From: Bradyrhizobium diversitatis
GTDB lineage: Bacteria; Pseudomonadota; Alphaproteobacteria; Rhizobiales; Xanthobacteraceae
Length of the DNA: 64,000 nt
Reading direction: 5' to 3'
NCBI RefSeq assembly: GCF_016031635.1
Contig: NZ_JACEGD010000028.1
Location: forward strand, 1-64,000
Shown here: one piece after another, positions 43,419 through 52,205 of the stretch
Numbering within the stretch: position 1 is the stretch's first letter
Layout: each line of letters starts with the position of its first letter
The notes under the pieces: generated by a model
What the model saw: the letters and a program-made list of their open reading frames with translations, nothing else
The model's database searches: none
Told to the model about the DNA's origin: nothing
Position numbers and translations under genes: made by a program

Positions 43419-45038
43419 CTACTTGCGGCTCAGGTTGCGATAGTCGACCTGGCGGTGGAACTCGTAAGTGTAGCCTTCGACGGTGGCCGCCATCACCGCA
43501 TCCTGATTTGGCTGCCACAGCATGATCTGCGGCATCAGGTCGAAATGCATCGCATTGAGCTTGCGGCCGGCCTCCTCGTACTTGGCCTTGTCCGGCTCGA
43601 AGCGGGCTCCCTGCGCGATCGCGACCAGGTCGGGATTGTTGATCGACGAGTAGTTCCAGCGCTGATTGCCGGTATAGAAGTTGCGGTAGAAGTAGTCCGT
43701 CGAAGGCAGCCAAGCGACGATGCCTTCGGTGAAGAAGGGCAGCTTCTTCTCGTTGATCAGCGTCGACATCTGCGCGTCAGGCAGCTTCTGGATGTCGACC
43801 TTGATCCCGATCTTGCCGAGCGACTCCTTGATCAGCGCCGCCATCGGCTCCGCCTGGGAGGCCCACCCGACATTGAAGCTGAAAGTGGTCGAGAAGCCCT
43901 CCGGGAATCCGGCGGCCTTGAGATATTCCTTTGCCTTGTCGAGGTCGAGCTTGACCGGCTGCTGGAACGGATAGATTCCGTTCAGCGGTTTGCCGTCCGG
44001 CCAGCTGGCGCCGTACAGCGGCATGCCGCGGCCGAACAAGGCAGCCTTGAACATGTCCTCGTAGGGCAGCGCGAACGCGATGGCGCGGCGGACGTTGACG
44101 TTGTCGAACGGCGGGATCTGGTTGTTCATCGAGACGTAGGTGATCGCGTTGTATTGCGGCGTCGAGACCACCTTCAGCTTGCCCTTGGCTTCGAGCGACT
44201 GGACGTCGCTCGCCTGCAGATCGAGTACGATATCGGCATCGCCGCGTTCGACCAGATTGGCGCGGGTCGCCGGCTCCGGCACCGATTGCACGATGATGCG
44301 CTTGAAGAAGGCGGGCCGGTCGGGAGAACCGCGATTCCAGGCCTCGTTGCGCTTGAGGGTCACCTGCTCGCCGGGCTTGAAACTCTCGATCACATAGGCG
44401 CCGCTGCCGGCGGTGTGTTCCTTCAGCCAGGCCATCGCCCACGGATCGTCCGCCGTCGCATGCTCCTTGGCCAGCTTCGAGTTGATGATCATCGGATAGA
44501 CAGTAGCGAGATTCGGCAGCGCCAGCTTGTCGGGCTTCGGCAGCGTCACCTCGATTGTCAGGGGATCGATCACCTTGAACTGGTCGGCCGAGGTGAGCGA
44601 TCCCGTCAGCAGCTGCGCCTTGCCGAGGATCGGCGCGGTGACGCAGCGGTCGAGCGACCACTTCACGTCGTCCGCCGTCACGGGCGAGCCGTCCTGGAAC
44701 TTGGCGTCCTTGCGCAGGCGGAAGGTGATCTTCAGGCCATCGGGGCTGACGTCGTAGGATTCGGCGAGCTCGCCGTTGATGGTGTCGAGATCGAACACCC
44801 ATTTGCCGTTGAGCTGCTTGCGACCGAACGACACCAGCCGATCGTAAGTGCTCATGCTGAGCCCGAAGGACTCGCGGGTCGCGCCGGGGATGTTTGGATC
44901 GAGCGTGTTGACCGATGCGCCGGTCACATAGCGCAGCGTTTCCGCCCTGGATTGCGCATGCGACGGCGCGGTCGCGATCAGCAACAGCGCGGTGGTGGCG
45001 AGGATCGTGGTCGCGGATCTGAAAGACACAAAACGCAT
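43419..45038 (-). CDS. ABC transporter substrate-binding protein, peptide family (SBP_bac_5)
   Basis: The 539-residue receptor has a Sec signal peptide (MRFVSFRSATTILATTALLL to PSHAQS). The family 5 region GELAESYDVSPDGLKITFRLRKDAKFQDGSPVTADDVKWSLDR follows. The start at 45038 is chosen because the signal begins there and AAGGGA precedes it. Located after a hydantoinase, epimerase, SDR and monooxygenase in the same operon, it probably captures the compound those enzymes process. Confidence 0.9.
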   Translation of the reverse strand: MRFVSFRSATTILATTALLLIATAPSHAQSRAETLRYVTGASVNTLDPNIPGATRESFGLSMSTYDRLVSFGRKQLNGKWVFDLDTINGELAESYDVSPDGLKITFRLRKDAKFQDGSPVTADDVKWSLDRCVTAPILGKAQLLTGSLTSADQFKVIDPLTIEVTLPKPDKLALPNLATVYPMIINSKLAKEHATADDPWAMAWLKEHTAGSGAYVIESFKPGEQVTLKRNEAWNRGSPDRPAFFKRIIVQSVPEPATRANLVERGDADIVLDLQASDVQSLEAKGKLKVVSTPQYNAITYVSMNNQIPPFDNVNVRRAIAFALPYEDMFKAALFGRGMPLYGASWPDGKPLNGIYPFQQPVKLDLDKAKEYLKAAGFPEGFSTTFSFNVGWASQAEPMAALIKESLGKIGIKVDIQKLPDAQMSTLINEKKLPFFTEGIVAWLPSTDYFYRNFYTGNQRWNYSSINNPDLVAIAQGARFEPDKAKYEEAGRKLNAMHFDLMPQIMLWQPNQDAVMAATVEGYTYEFHRQVDYRNLSRK

Positions 45039-45135
45039 TCGTTTTCCCTTGAATTGTCGAACAGGAAGGTCGCCAAGGCTGGTCAAGAAAGAAGCAAGTT
45101 GCGCGCCAATCTTCGCTGCGGCGGGGCATGGATGA

Positions 45136-46572
45136 TCATCGCTGCTCCTCCGTCTTTCGCGCCGACCGCGCAACCACCGCCTGCGGCACGTCGTAGGCGC
45201 TGAGCGAGGCCCAGTGCCGCTCGACATCGGCGCGAAACAGGCCGCGTGTCAGGCCATTCACGAGCTTGGGCACTGCGGTGGTCATCGCGTTGATCGACGA
45301 TCCCGAGGCACCAAAACTCATGGTGGAGGCGATGGCGAAGAGATGGATGTCGGAGATCCACGGCGTCTTGCCGGGCACGCGCTCGGTGAAGGCGTAGTCG
45401 TCGGCGAGATAAGGAAAGCGGCCGAGCCGTTCATTGCGGTCGCCCTCCGGCGGCTGGTAGCGGTCGGCCCAGGTGGCGATGTTGCCGGCAAACCTGGAGA
45501 GTTCGCCGTGCCCGGCAAAGTCCATGTCGATGCCTGCGCCGCAAATGACGAAATCGGCGGTGATGGCGCCCCGCGGCGTCTGCAACTCAATCGCTTTGCC
45601 TGTCTCGCGCGCCGCCTCAACCGGCGCACCCTCGTGCAGGATGAAATTGGCGTGCCGCGCGCAGCGGTCATATGTTGGTTGCGGAAATCCTTCCCGCATC
45701 TCAAGGACCTTGCGCATGAAGCGCCAGCGCCAGGCATCGTCGAGATCGCTGAGATGGCGCAGGAAGCCGCGGAAGGTCAGCCAGCGATAGGGCTGGATCA
45801 CCTGGATCTGCGTCCGGCGGCACAGCAGGTGCACCTCGGCAGCACCCGCCTCCAACGCGGTGGCCGCATTGTCGAAGGCGGATGCGCCGGCACCGATCAC
45901 GGCCACGCGCTTGCCACGCAAGCTTTCGAAATCGATGTCGTCGGCGACGGTCGCGATCGAGCTCGCCGGCAGATGCGCTAGCTGCGCCGGGATCATCCAG
46001 CAGCCCATGCCCTCCTGCCCCGTCGCCAGCACGATCTTGCGCGCATAAAGCGTCTCCACCCCTGCGGCATGCTTCACGCGCGCGGCGAGCAGGCCGTCGG
46101 CCGCTGGCGCAATCTCCAGGAGCTCACAGCCGTTGCATACCGGCAAGCCGATCGTGCGCCTCAGCCAGAGCAGGTACTCGGCCCAGTGCGCGCGCGGAAT
46201 CAGATCGAGCGTCTGCCAGCTCTCCTTGCCGAACCGGGCTTCGTGCCAGGACTGGTAGGTGAGGCTCGGGATGTCGAGATCGGGCCCGGTGTAATCCTTC
46301 GGGCTGCGCAGCGTCGGCATCCGGGCATAGGTGAGCCACGGGCCCTCCTTGCCCTCCTCGGCCTTGTCGATCAGCAGGATGTTGCTGACGCGGGAGCGCA
46401 TCAGGCCGAAGCCGATGGCGATGCCGGATTGGCCGGCGCCGATGATGAGCACATCCAGCGCAGGATTGCCGTCCGGCCCGGTCTTCGGTTCGAGCCATGC
46501 GGCACCGGGATGCGCGATCCGAGCGAGATCGGCGCGCACGTCCGCTTCGAGCTGGGTGAGCGCCTCACTCAT
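45136..46572 (-). CDS. NAD(P)/FAD-dependent flavin monooxygenase-like protein
   Basis: The 478-residue protein has two Rossmann motifs: IIGAGQSG (43-50) for FAD and VIGAGASA (225-232) for NAD(P)H. Between them lie WLTYARMPTLRSPKDYTGPD and the central FAD contacts. This two-dinucleotide layout is that of class B flavin monooxygenases and N-hydroxylases. A canonical FxGxxxHxxxW fingerprint is not evident, so it may be an atypical member. It overlaps the SDR gene by 4 bases. In context it may oxygenate a cyclic ureide or amine. Confidence 0.83.
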   Translation of the reverse strand: MSEALTQLEADVRADLARIAHPGAAWLEPKTGPDGNPALDVLIIGAGQSGIAIGFGLMRSRVSNILLIDKAEEGKEGPWLTYARMPTLRSPKDYTGPDLDIPSLTYQSWHEARFGKESWQTLDLIPRAHWAEYLLWLRRTIGLPVCNGCELLEIAPAADGLLAARVKHAAGVETLYARKIVLATGQEGMGCWMIPAQLAHLPASSIATVADDIDFESLRGKRVAVIGAGASAFDNAATALEAGAAEVHLLCRRTQIQVIQPYRWLTFRGFLRHLSDLDDAWRWRFMRKVLEMREGFPQPTYDRCARHANFILHEGAPVEAARETGKAIELQTPRGAITADFVICGAGIDMDFAGHGELSRFAGNIATWADRYQPPEGDRNERLGRFPYLADDYAFTERVPGKTPWISDIHLFAIASTMSFGASGSSINAMTTAVPKLVNGLTRGLFRADVERHWASLSAYDVPQAVVARSARKTEEQR

Positions 46573-47318
46573 GCCGCGAGCCAGCCTCCGTCGACCACCA
46601 TCACGGTGCCGGTCGTGAACGAGGACGCATCGCTGGCGAGATGCAGCGCGGTCTGGGCGATCTCCTCCGCCTGACCGAACCGCTTCATGGCGTGGCGGTT
46701 GCGCGAGGCCTCGCGCACTTCCTCGGAATTGGCGTGACGGGCGAAGCTGCGGCGAAGCATCGGCGTATCGATCGCGCCCGGCGCGATGGCGTTGACGCGG
46801 ATGCCGTCCGTTGCGAAATCCACCGCCATCGTCCGGGTCAGGCTGACGATCGCGCCCTTGGCAGCGATATAGGCGCTGTTGCCCCTGCCGCCGGCGATCG
46901 CAAGCTGCGATGCCAGCGTGATGATCGAGCCGCTGTTCTGCCGCTGCATCTGCGGCACCGCCGCCCGCGCCCACAGCCATGTGCCGCCGACATTGGCGCG
47001 GAACACCGCATCCCAGTCTTCCGGGCTCGTCGTCAACACGGTGCCGCCGCAGGAAAAGCCTGCTGCCGTCATCAGGATATCGAGCCTACCGTGCCGCGCG
47101 ATGACCTCGCCGACAACAGTTTCGGCGAATGCGGCATCGCCGACGTCGCCGACATGCGTCGTTGCTTCGCCCGGCAGGCGAAGCGTTTCCTGGAGCCCCG
47201 CGGCATCGCGATCGACCAGAGCGAGGCGCGCTCCTTCTTCTGCAAACAGTTTTGCGCTGGCGCGGCCAATGCCCGAGCCGGCCCCGGTGATGATGGCGGT
47301 GCGTCCCTGCAGCCGCAT
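46569..47318 (-). CDS. SDR family oxidoreductase (FabG-like)
   Basis: The 249-residue classical SDR has TGAGSGIG (11-18), AAG (86-88 region, in MTAAGFS), Ser137 (TLASQ) and Tyr150/Lys154 (SAYIAAKGA). The C-terminal segment FTTGTVMVVDGGWLAA is standard. It starts 1 base after the epimerase stop and overlaps the flavin monooxygenase gene. The substrate is unknown, presumably an alcohol or ketone in the hydantoinase pathway. Confidence 0.9.
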   Translation of the reverse strand: MRLQGRTAIITGAGSGIGRASAKLFAEEGARLALVDRDAAGLQETLRLPGEATTHVGDVGDAAFAETVVGEVIARHGRLDILMTAAGFSCGGTVLTTSPEDWDAVFRANVGGTWLWARAAVPQMQRQNSGSIITLASQLAIAGGRGNSAYIAAKGAIVSLTRTMAVDFATDGIRVNAIAPGAIDTPMLRRSFARHANSEEVREASRNRHAMKRFGQAEEIAQTALHLASDASSFTTGTVMVVDGGWLAA

Positions 47319-47319
47319 A

Positions 47320-48294
47320 TCAGATCCCCTCCTTGTGCTGCACCCACCAGGCGTTCATCGCAGCAGCGGACTCGGCGCAGCCGAACCGCGCGCGCCAGCC
47401 GAATTCGTCGGCCATCCGTGCAACCGAGAGCGGTGCACGATCACCCCCATGGAGCTTGATAACCGTGCTTTCTCCGGGCACCGCCAGCCGGCAGTGCAGG
47501 CCGGGATGAAGTGCCGCAAAGGCCTCGCCCCATTGCAGCGCCGACCAGGCTGCGCCGCTGGAGATGTTGTAGAGACGATGGCGTGGCCGCTCGGCCTCGA
47601 TCAGCACAGCCACGGCCTCGGCCGCGTCGACCGCGTAGGTCCAATCTTTAAGGCCTGGTCCCGGCATGATCGCCGGCTCGCCGCGGGCGAACGCCGCCAG
47701 GATCTGGAATTGGAGGCTGGGCGTATCGCGCAGAGCGCCGGCCCGCTCCCACGGGCCAAACACGGCGCTCAGCCGCACGCTGAGGAAATCGCCGCCAAAG
47801 AGCTCAGCATGGCGCGCGACGGAGCGCTCCGAGGTGAATTTGCTGATGGCGTAGAACGAGACGGGATCGCAGGCCGTTTCCTCGTCCAGGACTTGGTGAC
47901 GCTGGCCTGCGGCGCCATAGGCGGACGCCGAGGACAGATTGACGACGCGGCGAACGCCGTGACGGATCGCCGCCTGCAGGATCGGGATCTGCGCCATGAC
48001 GTTGATCTCGAGAACGCGCGCGGGCGACGCCCTCTCGAGATCATCCCCGGCGGTGATGGCCGCCCCCAGCACGATTGCGTCCCAGCCTTCAGCGATGAGG
48101 GTATCGATACCGGCCGCGTCGGTGATATCGCCTTGAACGATTCGGAACCGCTCCCGAAAATCCAGCAGGGATCGCTGCGCGGCCGGCGGCAGCGGCGAAC
48201 GATCATACAGCGTCACGTCGTGGCCGCGCGCGAGCAACGCCTCCGCCAGGTTGAGGCCGACAAAGCCGGTGCCGCCGAAGATGACGATCTTCAT
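47320..48294 (-). CDS. NAD-dependent epimerase/dehydratase (extended SDR)
   Basis: The 324-residue extended SDR begins MKIVIFGGTGFVGLNLAEALLARGHDVTLYDR. It has the active-site Ser in NLSSASAYG, YxxxK in FYAISKFTSE and the substrate region VRLSAVFGPWERAG. The start at 48294 is where the Rossmann strand begins. It lies 16 bases after the hydantoinase gene. Such enzymes act on nucleotide sugars or on small ketone/alcohol substrates; the operon favours a small catabolic substrate. Confidence 0.87.
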   Translation of the reverse strand: MKIVIFGGTGFVGLNLAEALLARGHDVTLYDRSPLPPAAQRSLLDFRERFRIVQGDITDAAGIDTLIAEGWDAIVLGAAITAGDDLERASPARVLEINVMAQIPILQAAIRHGVRRVVNLSSASAYGAAGQRHQVLDEETACDPVSFYAISKFTSERSVARHAELFGGDFLSVRLSAVFGPWERAGALRDTPSLQFQILAAFARGEPAIMPGPGLKDWTYAVDAAEAVAVLIEAERPRHRLYNISSGAAWSALQWGEAFAALHPGLHCRLAVPGESTVIKLHGGDRAPLSVARMADEFGWRARFGCAESAAAMNAWWVQHKEGI

Positions 48295-48310
48295 CGCGCG
48301 CGATCCGCCA

Positions 48311-49780
48311 TCACAGCAGTTTTGCCCCAAAGTTCCGTTCCGGATCCATGTCGGCGACGAGCCGGCCGGTCGGCTTCGCCGCCTCGCCGCCGCTGCGCGC
48401 CAGGAATTTTCCGCTGCCCGCGCTCGCGAGACACTTGTTGCCCTCGATGATCACGCGACCGCGCGATAATACCGACACCGGCCAGCCCCTCAGCTTGCGG
48501 CCCGCGAACGGCGTGTAGCCGGTGAGGTCATGCATCATCTCGTCCGCGATCGTGACCTCGCGGTTCGGATCCCAGATCGCGATGTCGGCATCGGCGCCGA
48601 CGGCGATCGAGCCCTTGCGCGGATGCAGATTGTAGATCTTTGCCGGCGCCGTCGCGGTCAGCTCGACGAACTTTTCGAGGCCCAAGCGTCCCTTCGACAC
48701 CATCGCGTCGAACAACAGCGGCAGCCGCAGCTCCAGTCCCGGCAGGCCGTTGGCGACCTGCTTGAAGTTCGGATTGGGACCGGCGCGGAGCTTGCCGGTC
48801 TCGTCATAGCGATACGGCGCGTGATCCGACGAAATGGTCTGGAGATCGCCGAGCGACAGCGCCTGCCACAGCGCCTCCTGGTCCGAATGCGTGCGCGGCG
48901 GCGGGCTGCACATCCATTTGGCGCCTTCCGCGCCGGGCTTGTCGAGATCGCCTGCCGTGAGGAACAGATATTGCGGACAGGTCTCGGCGAAGACCTTGAG
49001 CCCCTGCCCGCGCGCGTCGCGGATCACCTTGGCGCCTTCGGCGGTCGAGACGTGGAAGATCATGATCGGCTGGTCGATCAGCGCAGCCATGCCGATCAGC
49101 CGGGTGAAGGCTTCCGCCTCCGACACGCGGGCGTGGCTGACGGCGTGGTATTTCGGCATGGTGTAGCCGCGCGCCAGCAGCCGCTTCACCATCCAGGCGA
49201 TGATGCCGTGATTTTCGGCATGGGCGCACAGCATCGCGCCGGACTGGCGCGCGGCCAGAAGAATGTCGAGCAATGGCTCGTCGTCCACCTTCAGGCGATC
49301 ATAGGTCATGAAGATCTTGATCGAGGCATGGCCCTGCTTCACCAGCGCGGGAATGTGCTCCTCGACCGTTTCCTTCGTCGCGTCCGCAATGATCATGTGA
49401 AAGGCGTAGTCGATTACGGCACCTTTCTTTGCGAGCGCGTGATAGTCCTCAACCACTTGCGGCAGCTTCATCCCGACATGCTGGGCGGCAAACGGAATCA
49501 CCGTGGTGGTGCCGCCAAAAGCGGCAGAGACGGTCGCGCTCTCGAAGGTGTCGGCATTCATGATGCCGGCGGCCGACAATTGCTCGATATGGGCGTGGCT
49601 GTCGACACCGCCGGGCAGCACCAGCTTGCCGCGCGCGTCGATCTCGCGCTTGGCGGGGGGAAGGCCCTTCCCGACGGCCGCGATGGTCTCGCCGGAGATG
49701 GCGACGTCGGCCTCGAACACGTCGGTGGTGGTGGCGACGCGGCCGCCGCGGATGATCAGGTCGTAAACTGGTTCAGTCAT
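48311..49780 (-). CDS. D-hydantoinase / dihydropyrimidinase family amidohydrolase
   Basis: The 489-residue binuclear metal hydrolase has His62/His64 (DSHAHIEQ), the carbamylated Lys155 (SIKIFMTYD), His187 (CAHAENH), a later metal His in FHVSTAEG, and Asp in SSDHAPYR. These match D-hydantoinases and dihydropyrimidinases, which open cyclic ureides to N-carbamoyl acids. The start at 49780 has GGAG upstream. Hydantoin racemase is divergent 56 bases away and a carbamoylase is nearby, completing a hydantoinase process. It leads the operon that ends with the fused-ATPase importer. Confidence 0.9.
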   Translation of the reverse strand: MTEPVYDLIIRGGRVATTTDVFEADVAISGETIAAVGKGLPPAKREIDARGKLVLPGGVDSHAHIEQLSAAGIMNADTFESATVSAAFGGTTTVIPFAAQHVGMKLPQVVEDYHALAKKGAVIDYAFHMIIADATKETVEEHIPALVKQGHASIKIFMTYDRLKVDDEPLLDILLAARQSGAMLCAHAENHGIIAWMVKRLLARGYTMPKYHAVSHARVSEAEAFTRLIGMAALIDQPIMIFHVSTAEGAKVIRDARGQGLKVFAETCPQYLFLTAGDLDKPGAEGAKWMCSPPPRTHSDQEALWQALSLGDLQTISSDHAPYRYDETGKLRAGPNPNFKQVANGLPGLELRLPLLFDAMVSKGRLGLEKFVELTATAPAKIYNLHPRKGSIAVGADADIAIWDPNREVTIADEMMHDLTGYTPFAGRKLRGWPVSVLSRGRVIIEGNKCLASAGSGKFLARSGGEAAKPTGRLVADMDPERNFGAKLL

Positions 49781-49836
49781 GAGGCACTCCATGATATGCC
49801 TGAAACAAGTGATCTCCATTTTGCAGGAAGACCATC

Positions 49837-50499
49837 ATGTCCCGGCCGCGCATTCTCGTCATCAACCCGAACTCCAACCACAAGGTTACGCAAGGGCTGG
49901 AGGACGCGCTGAAGCCGCTCGACTTCGAGGGCGGGCCCGAAGTGGTCTGCCAGACGCTGGCCGAGGGGCCCTTCGGCATCGAAAGCCAGGCGGACGCCGA
50001 CAGCGTCGCGATGCCGCTGCGAAAGCTCGTCGAAAGCGACAACAGTTCGGCCGCCTTCGTCATCGCCTGCTACAGCGATCCCGGGCTTCAGGTCTGCCGC
50101 GAAGGCACCGACCGCCCCGTGTTCGGCATCGCCGAGTGCGGCGTGCTGACGGCGCTTTCCCGCGCGGAGACCTTTGGCGTCATCGCGATCGCCCAGCGTT
50201 CGATCCCGCGGCACATGCGCTACCTCAGGCAGATGGGTCTGACCGACCGCTTTTCCGGCGAGCGGCCGCTGAACATGAGCGTCGCCGAAACCGCTTCGGG
50301 CGAAGGCACGCTTGCCAAGATGATCGAGGTCGGCCGCGCGCTGCGCGACGAGGACGGTGCCCGCGCTGTCGTGATGGGCTGCGCCGGCATGGCGCGCCAC
50401 CGCCGTGCCCTGGAAGAGGCGCTGCGCATTCCCGTGATCGACCCGACGCAGGCGGCCGTCACCATGGCGCTGGGCACGGTGCAGTTCTCGGCTCACTAG
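49837..50499 (+). CDS. Asp/Glu/hydantoin racemase family protein
   Basis: The 220-residue protein begins RPRILVINPNSNHKVTQGLEDAL, the hydantoin racemase pattern. It has the catalytic Cys pair Cys78 (VIACYSDPG) and Cys182 (VVMGCAGMA). It would interconvert D- and L-5-monosubstituted hydantoins so that the D-specific hydantoinase can use both. It is the only plus-strand gene in this block, divergent from the hydantoinase operon and convergent (4-base end overlap) with the flavin reductase gene. Confidence 0.9.
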   Translation: MSRPRILVINPNSNHKVTQGLEDALKPLDFEGGPEVVCQTLAEGPFGIESQADADSVAMPLRKLVESDNSSAAFVIACYSDPGLQVCREGTDRPVFGIAECGVLTALSRAETFGVIAIAQRSIPRHMRYLRQMGLTDRFSGERPLNMSVAETASGEGTLAKMIEVGRALRDEDGARAVVMGCAGMARHRRALEEALRIPVIDPTQAAVTMALGTVQFSAH

Positions 50500-51155
50500 G
50501 CGTCCTTCAGCTCTTTGGCGTCCTGCCGGGCGAGCCATTGCGCATGGCTCTCGCGGACAAGTGCGAAGGTGTCCCGCTGCGTGGTGTAGAGATTGCCGAA
50601 CATGCGACCGATCGGCCGGTAGGCCGCGAGATCGACATACATGTTGGTTTCGTCGACAAGGCCCTCGCGGGAGTGAACACGCAAGACTTCGCCGACCAGG
50701 AGCTCGCGATCGGGCGAGAAGGTCAGCACCACATGGCGCCGGCATTCCAGTGCGAACGGCGCCGCGGCGAGGCGCGGCACCTTCACGTCCACCGACGGAA
50801 GCGTCGCCAGGCCCGTTGCGGCGACCTCGCTGTCGCCGGAGGGGAAATCGACCGCGCAGTCGTTCATCGCCACCGACAGCGCTTCATCCACCATGTGCAC
50901 GACGAACTCGCCGTCGCGATGGATATTGCGGGTCGTGTCCTTCGGGCTGTGATCAGGCTTGTGCTGCAGGCCGAGCACGATCAGCGCGGGGCTTTCCGAG
51001 AAGACATTGAAGAAGCTGAACGGCGCGGCATTGACAGCTCCGTTCTCGTCCAGCGTCGTCACCAGCGCGATCGGCCGCGGCACCACAACGCCGCAGAGCA
51101 GCTTGTAGCGGTCACGCGCGTCGAGCTCGCGCAGGGAGATGCCCTTGTCAGCCAT
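50496..51155 (-). CDS. Flavin reductase family protein (DIM6/NTAB, FMN-binding)
   Basis: The 219-residue protein has a split-barrel FMN-binding fold: LCGVVVPRPIALVTTLDENGAVNAAPFSFFNVFSESPALIVLGL and TRNIHRDGEFVVHMVDEAL. It belongs to the group near HpaC, or stand-alone FMN proteins, and may supply reduced flavin to an oxygenase. The start at 51155 is preferred because it gives the standard N-terminus and follows the carbamoylase stop by 5 bases. Confidence 0.88.
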   Translation of the reverse strand: MADKGISLRELDARDRYKLLCGVVVPRPIALVTTLDENGAVNAAPFSFFNVFSESPALIVLGLQHKPDHSPKDTTRNIHRDGEFVVHMVDEALSVAMNDCAVDFPSGDSEVAATGLATLPSVDVKVPRLAAAPFALECRRHVVLTFSPDRELLVGEVLRVHSREGLVDETNMYVDLAAYRPIGRMFGNLYTTQRDTFALVRESHAQWLARQDAKELKDA

Positions 51156-51160
51156 CGGCG

Positions 51161-52093
51161 TCACGTCTCCGGCGGCGGCACCGCGCCGGTCTGGCTGGTG
51201 ATCAGGCCGTAGTGCTCGATGCGGCGATGCCGGGCGAAATCGAAGATCGTGGTCTTGCCGAAGGTCGTCGCATCGAGGTCGCAAGCGTGGACCAGGACCT
51301 CGTCCTCGTCCGTCTTGGCTTCCGCAACAATCTCGCCATTGGGATCGACGATCAGGCTCCCGCCGAACAGCGGGTGGCCGTCCTCGACGCCGGCCTTGGC
51401 CACCGCCACGACCCAGGTCGCGTTCTGGTAGGCACCGGCTTGCACCGAGAGGCGGTTGTGGAACAGGCGCTTCTCGACGCCCTCTTCGCTCTTCTCCGCA
51501 TTCACCGACGGCGTGTTGTAGCCGATCAGCACCATCTCGACGCCCTGCAGGCCCATGACGCGATAGGTCTCGGGCCAGCGGCGGTCGTTGCAGATCGCCA
51601 TGCCGATGATGCCGCCGAGCTCGCGCCAGACCTTGAAGCCGAGATCGCCCGGCTCGAAATAACGCTTCTCCAGATGCTGGTGCGAGCGCCTGGTGTCGTA
51701 CTCCACATGGCCCGGAAGATGGACCTTGCGATATTTGCCGACGATCTTGTCGGACTTGTCGGTGAGAATAGCTGTGTTGAAGTGATGACCGTCGGGCGTC
51801 AGCTCCGCATAGCCGAAGTTCATCGCCATTCCGTGCTGCGCGGCACGCTCGAACAGCGGCCTTGTCGCCGCGTTCGGCATCTCCCGCTCGAACCAGACGT
51901 CGAACTCGGCCCGGTCCTCGACATACCAGCGCGGGAAGAACGTCGTCAGTGCCAATTCGGGATAGACGATCAAGTCGGCGCCCTTGCTCTTGGCCTCGTC
52001 CATCAGCGCGATCATGCGCTTGACCACGGCCTCGCGGCTATCGGCTTTCTGGATCGGGCCCATCTGGGCGGCGGCGACATTGACGATTCGCAT
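51161..52093 (-). CDS. N-carbamoyl-D-amino-acid hydrolase (nitrilase superfamily)
   Basis: The 310-residue single-domain carbon-nitrogen hydrolase has Glu46 (VYPELALT), Lys123 (YRKVHLPG) and Cys168 (MAICNDRRWPE). The motifs TTFFPRWY, KVHLPGHVEYDTRR and NDRRWPETYRVMGLQG are those of D-carbamoylases, which turn N-carbamoyl-D-amino acids into the D-amino acid, CO2 and ammonia. Unlike the tandem nitrilase at 4798-6537, its triad is complete. It follows the ligase gene after 112 bases and precedes the flavin reductase. Confidence 0.9.
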   Translation of the reverse strand: MRIVNVAAAQMGPIQKADSREAVVKRMIALMDEAKSKGADLIVYPELALTTFFPRWYVEDRAEFDVWFEREMPNAATRPLFERAAQHGMAMNFGYAELTPDGHHFNTAILTDKSDKIVGKYRKVHLPGHVEYDTRRSHQHLEKRYFEPGDLGFKVWRELGGIIGMAICNDRRWPETYRVMGLQGVEMVLIGYNTPSVNAEKSEEGVEKRLFHNRLSVQAGAYQNATWVVAVAKAGVEDGHPLFGGSLIVDPNGEIVAEAKTDEDEVLVHACDLDATTFGKTTIFDFARHRRIEHYGLITSQTGAVPPPET

Positions 52094-52205
52094 CAGCGAC
52101 TTCCTGATCTCTTCACGAATTTCCTGGCGAGGCTGGGGATCGCAGCTTCAAGGGCGTAGCGGCAGCATAGCGCCGCCTTGCGTCCGTTTTCCAGCCAAGC
52201 AGATT

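Noticed and set aside
43191..45203. 670-residue plus-strand open frame opposite the peptide receptor
   Set aside because: Antisense to a clear SBP_bac_5 gene with signal peptide; no domain recognised.
46573..46980. N-terminal extension of the flavin monooxygenase
   Set aside because: It overlaps the SDR gene; the ATGA overlap at 46569-46572 gives a natural start.
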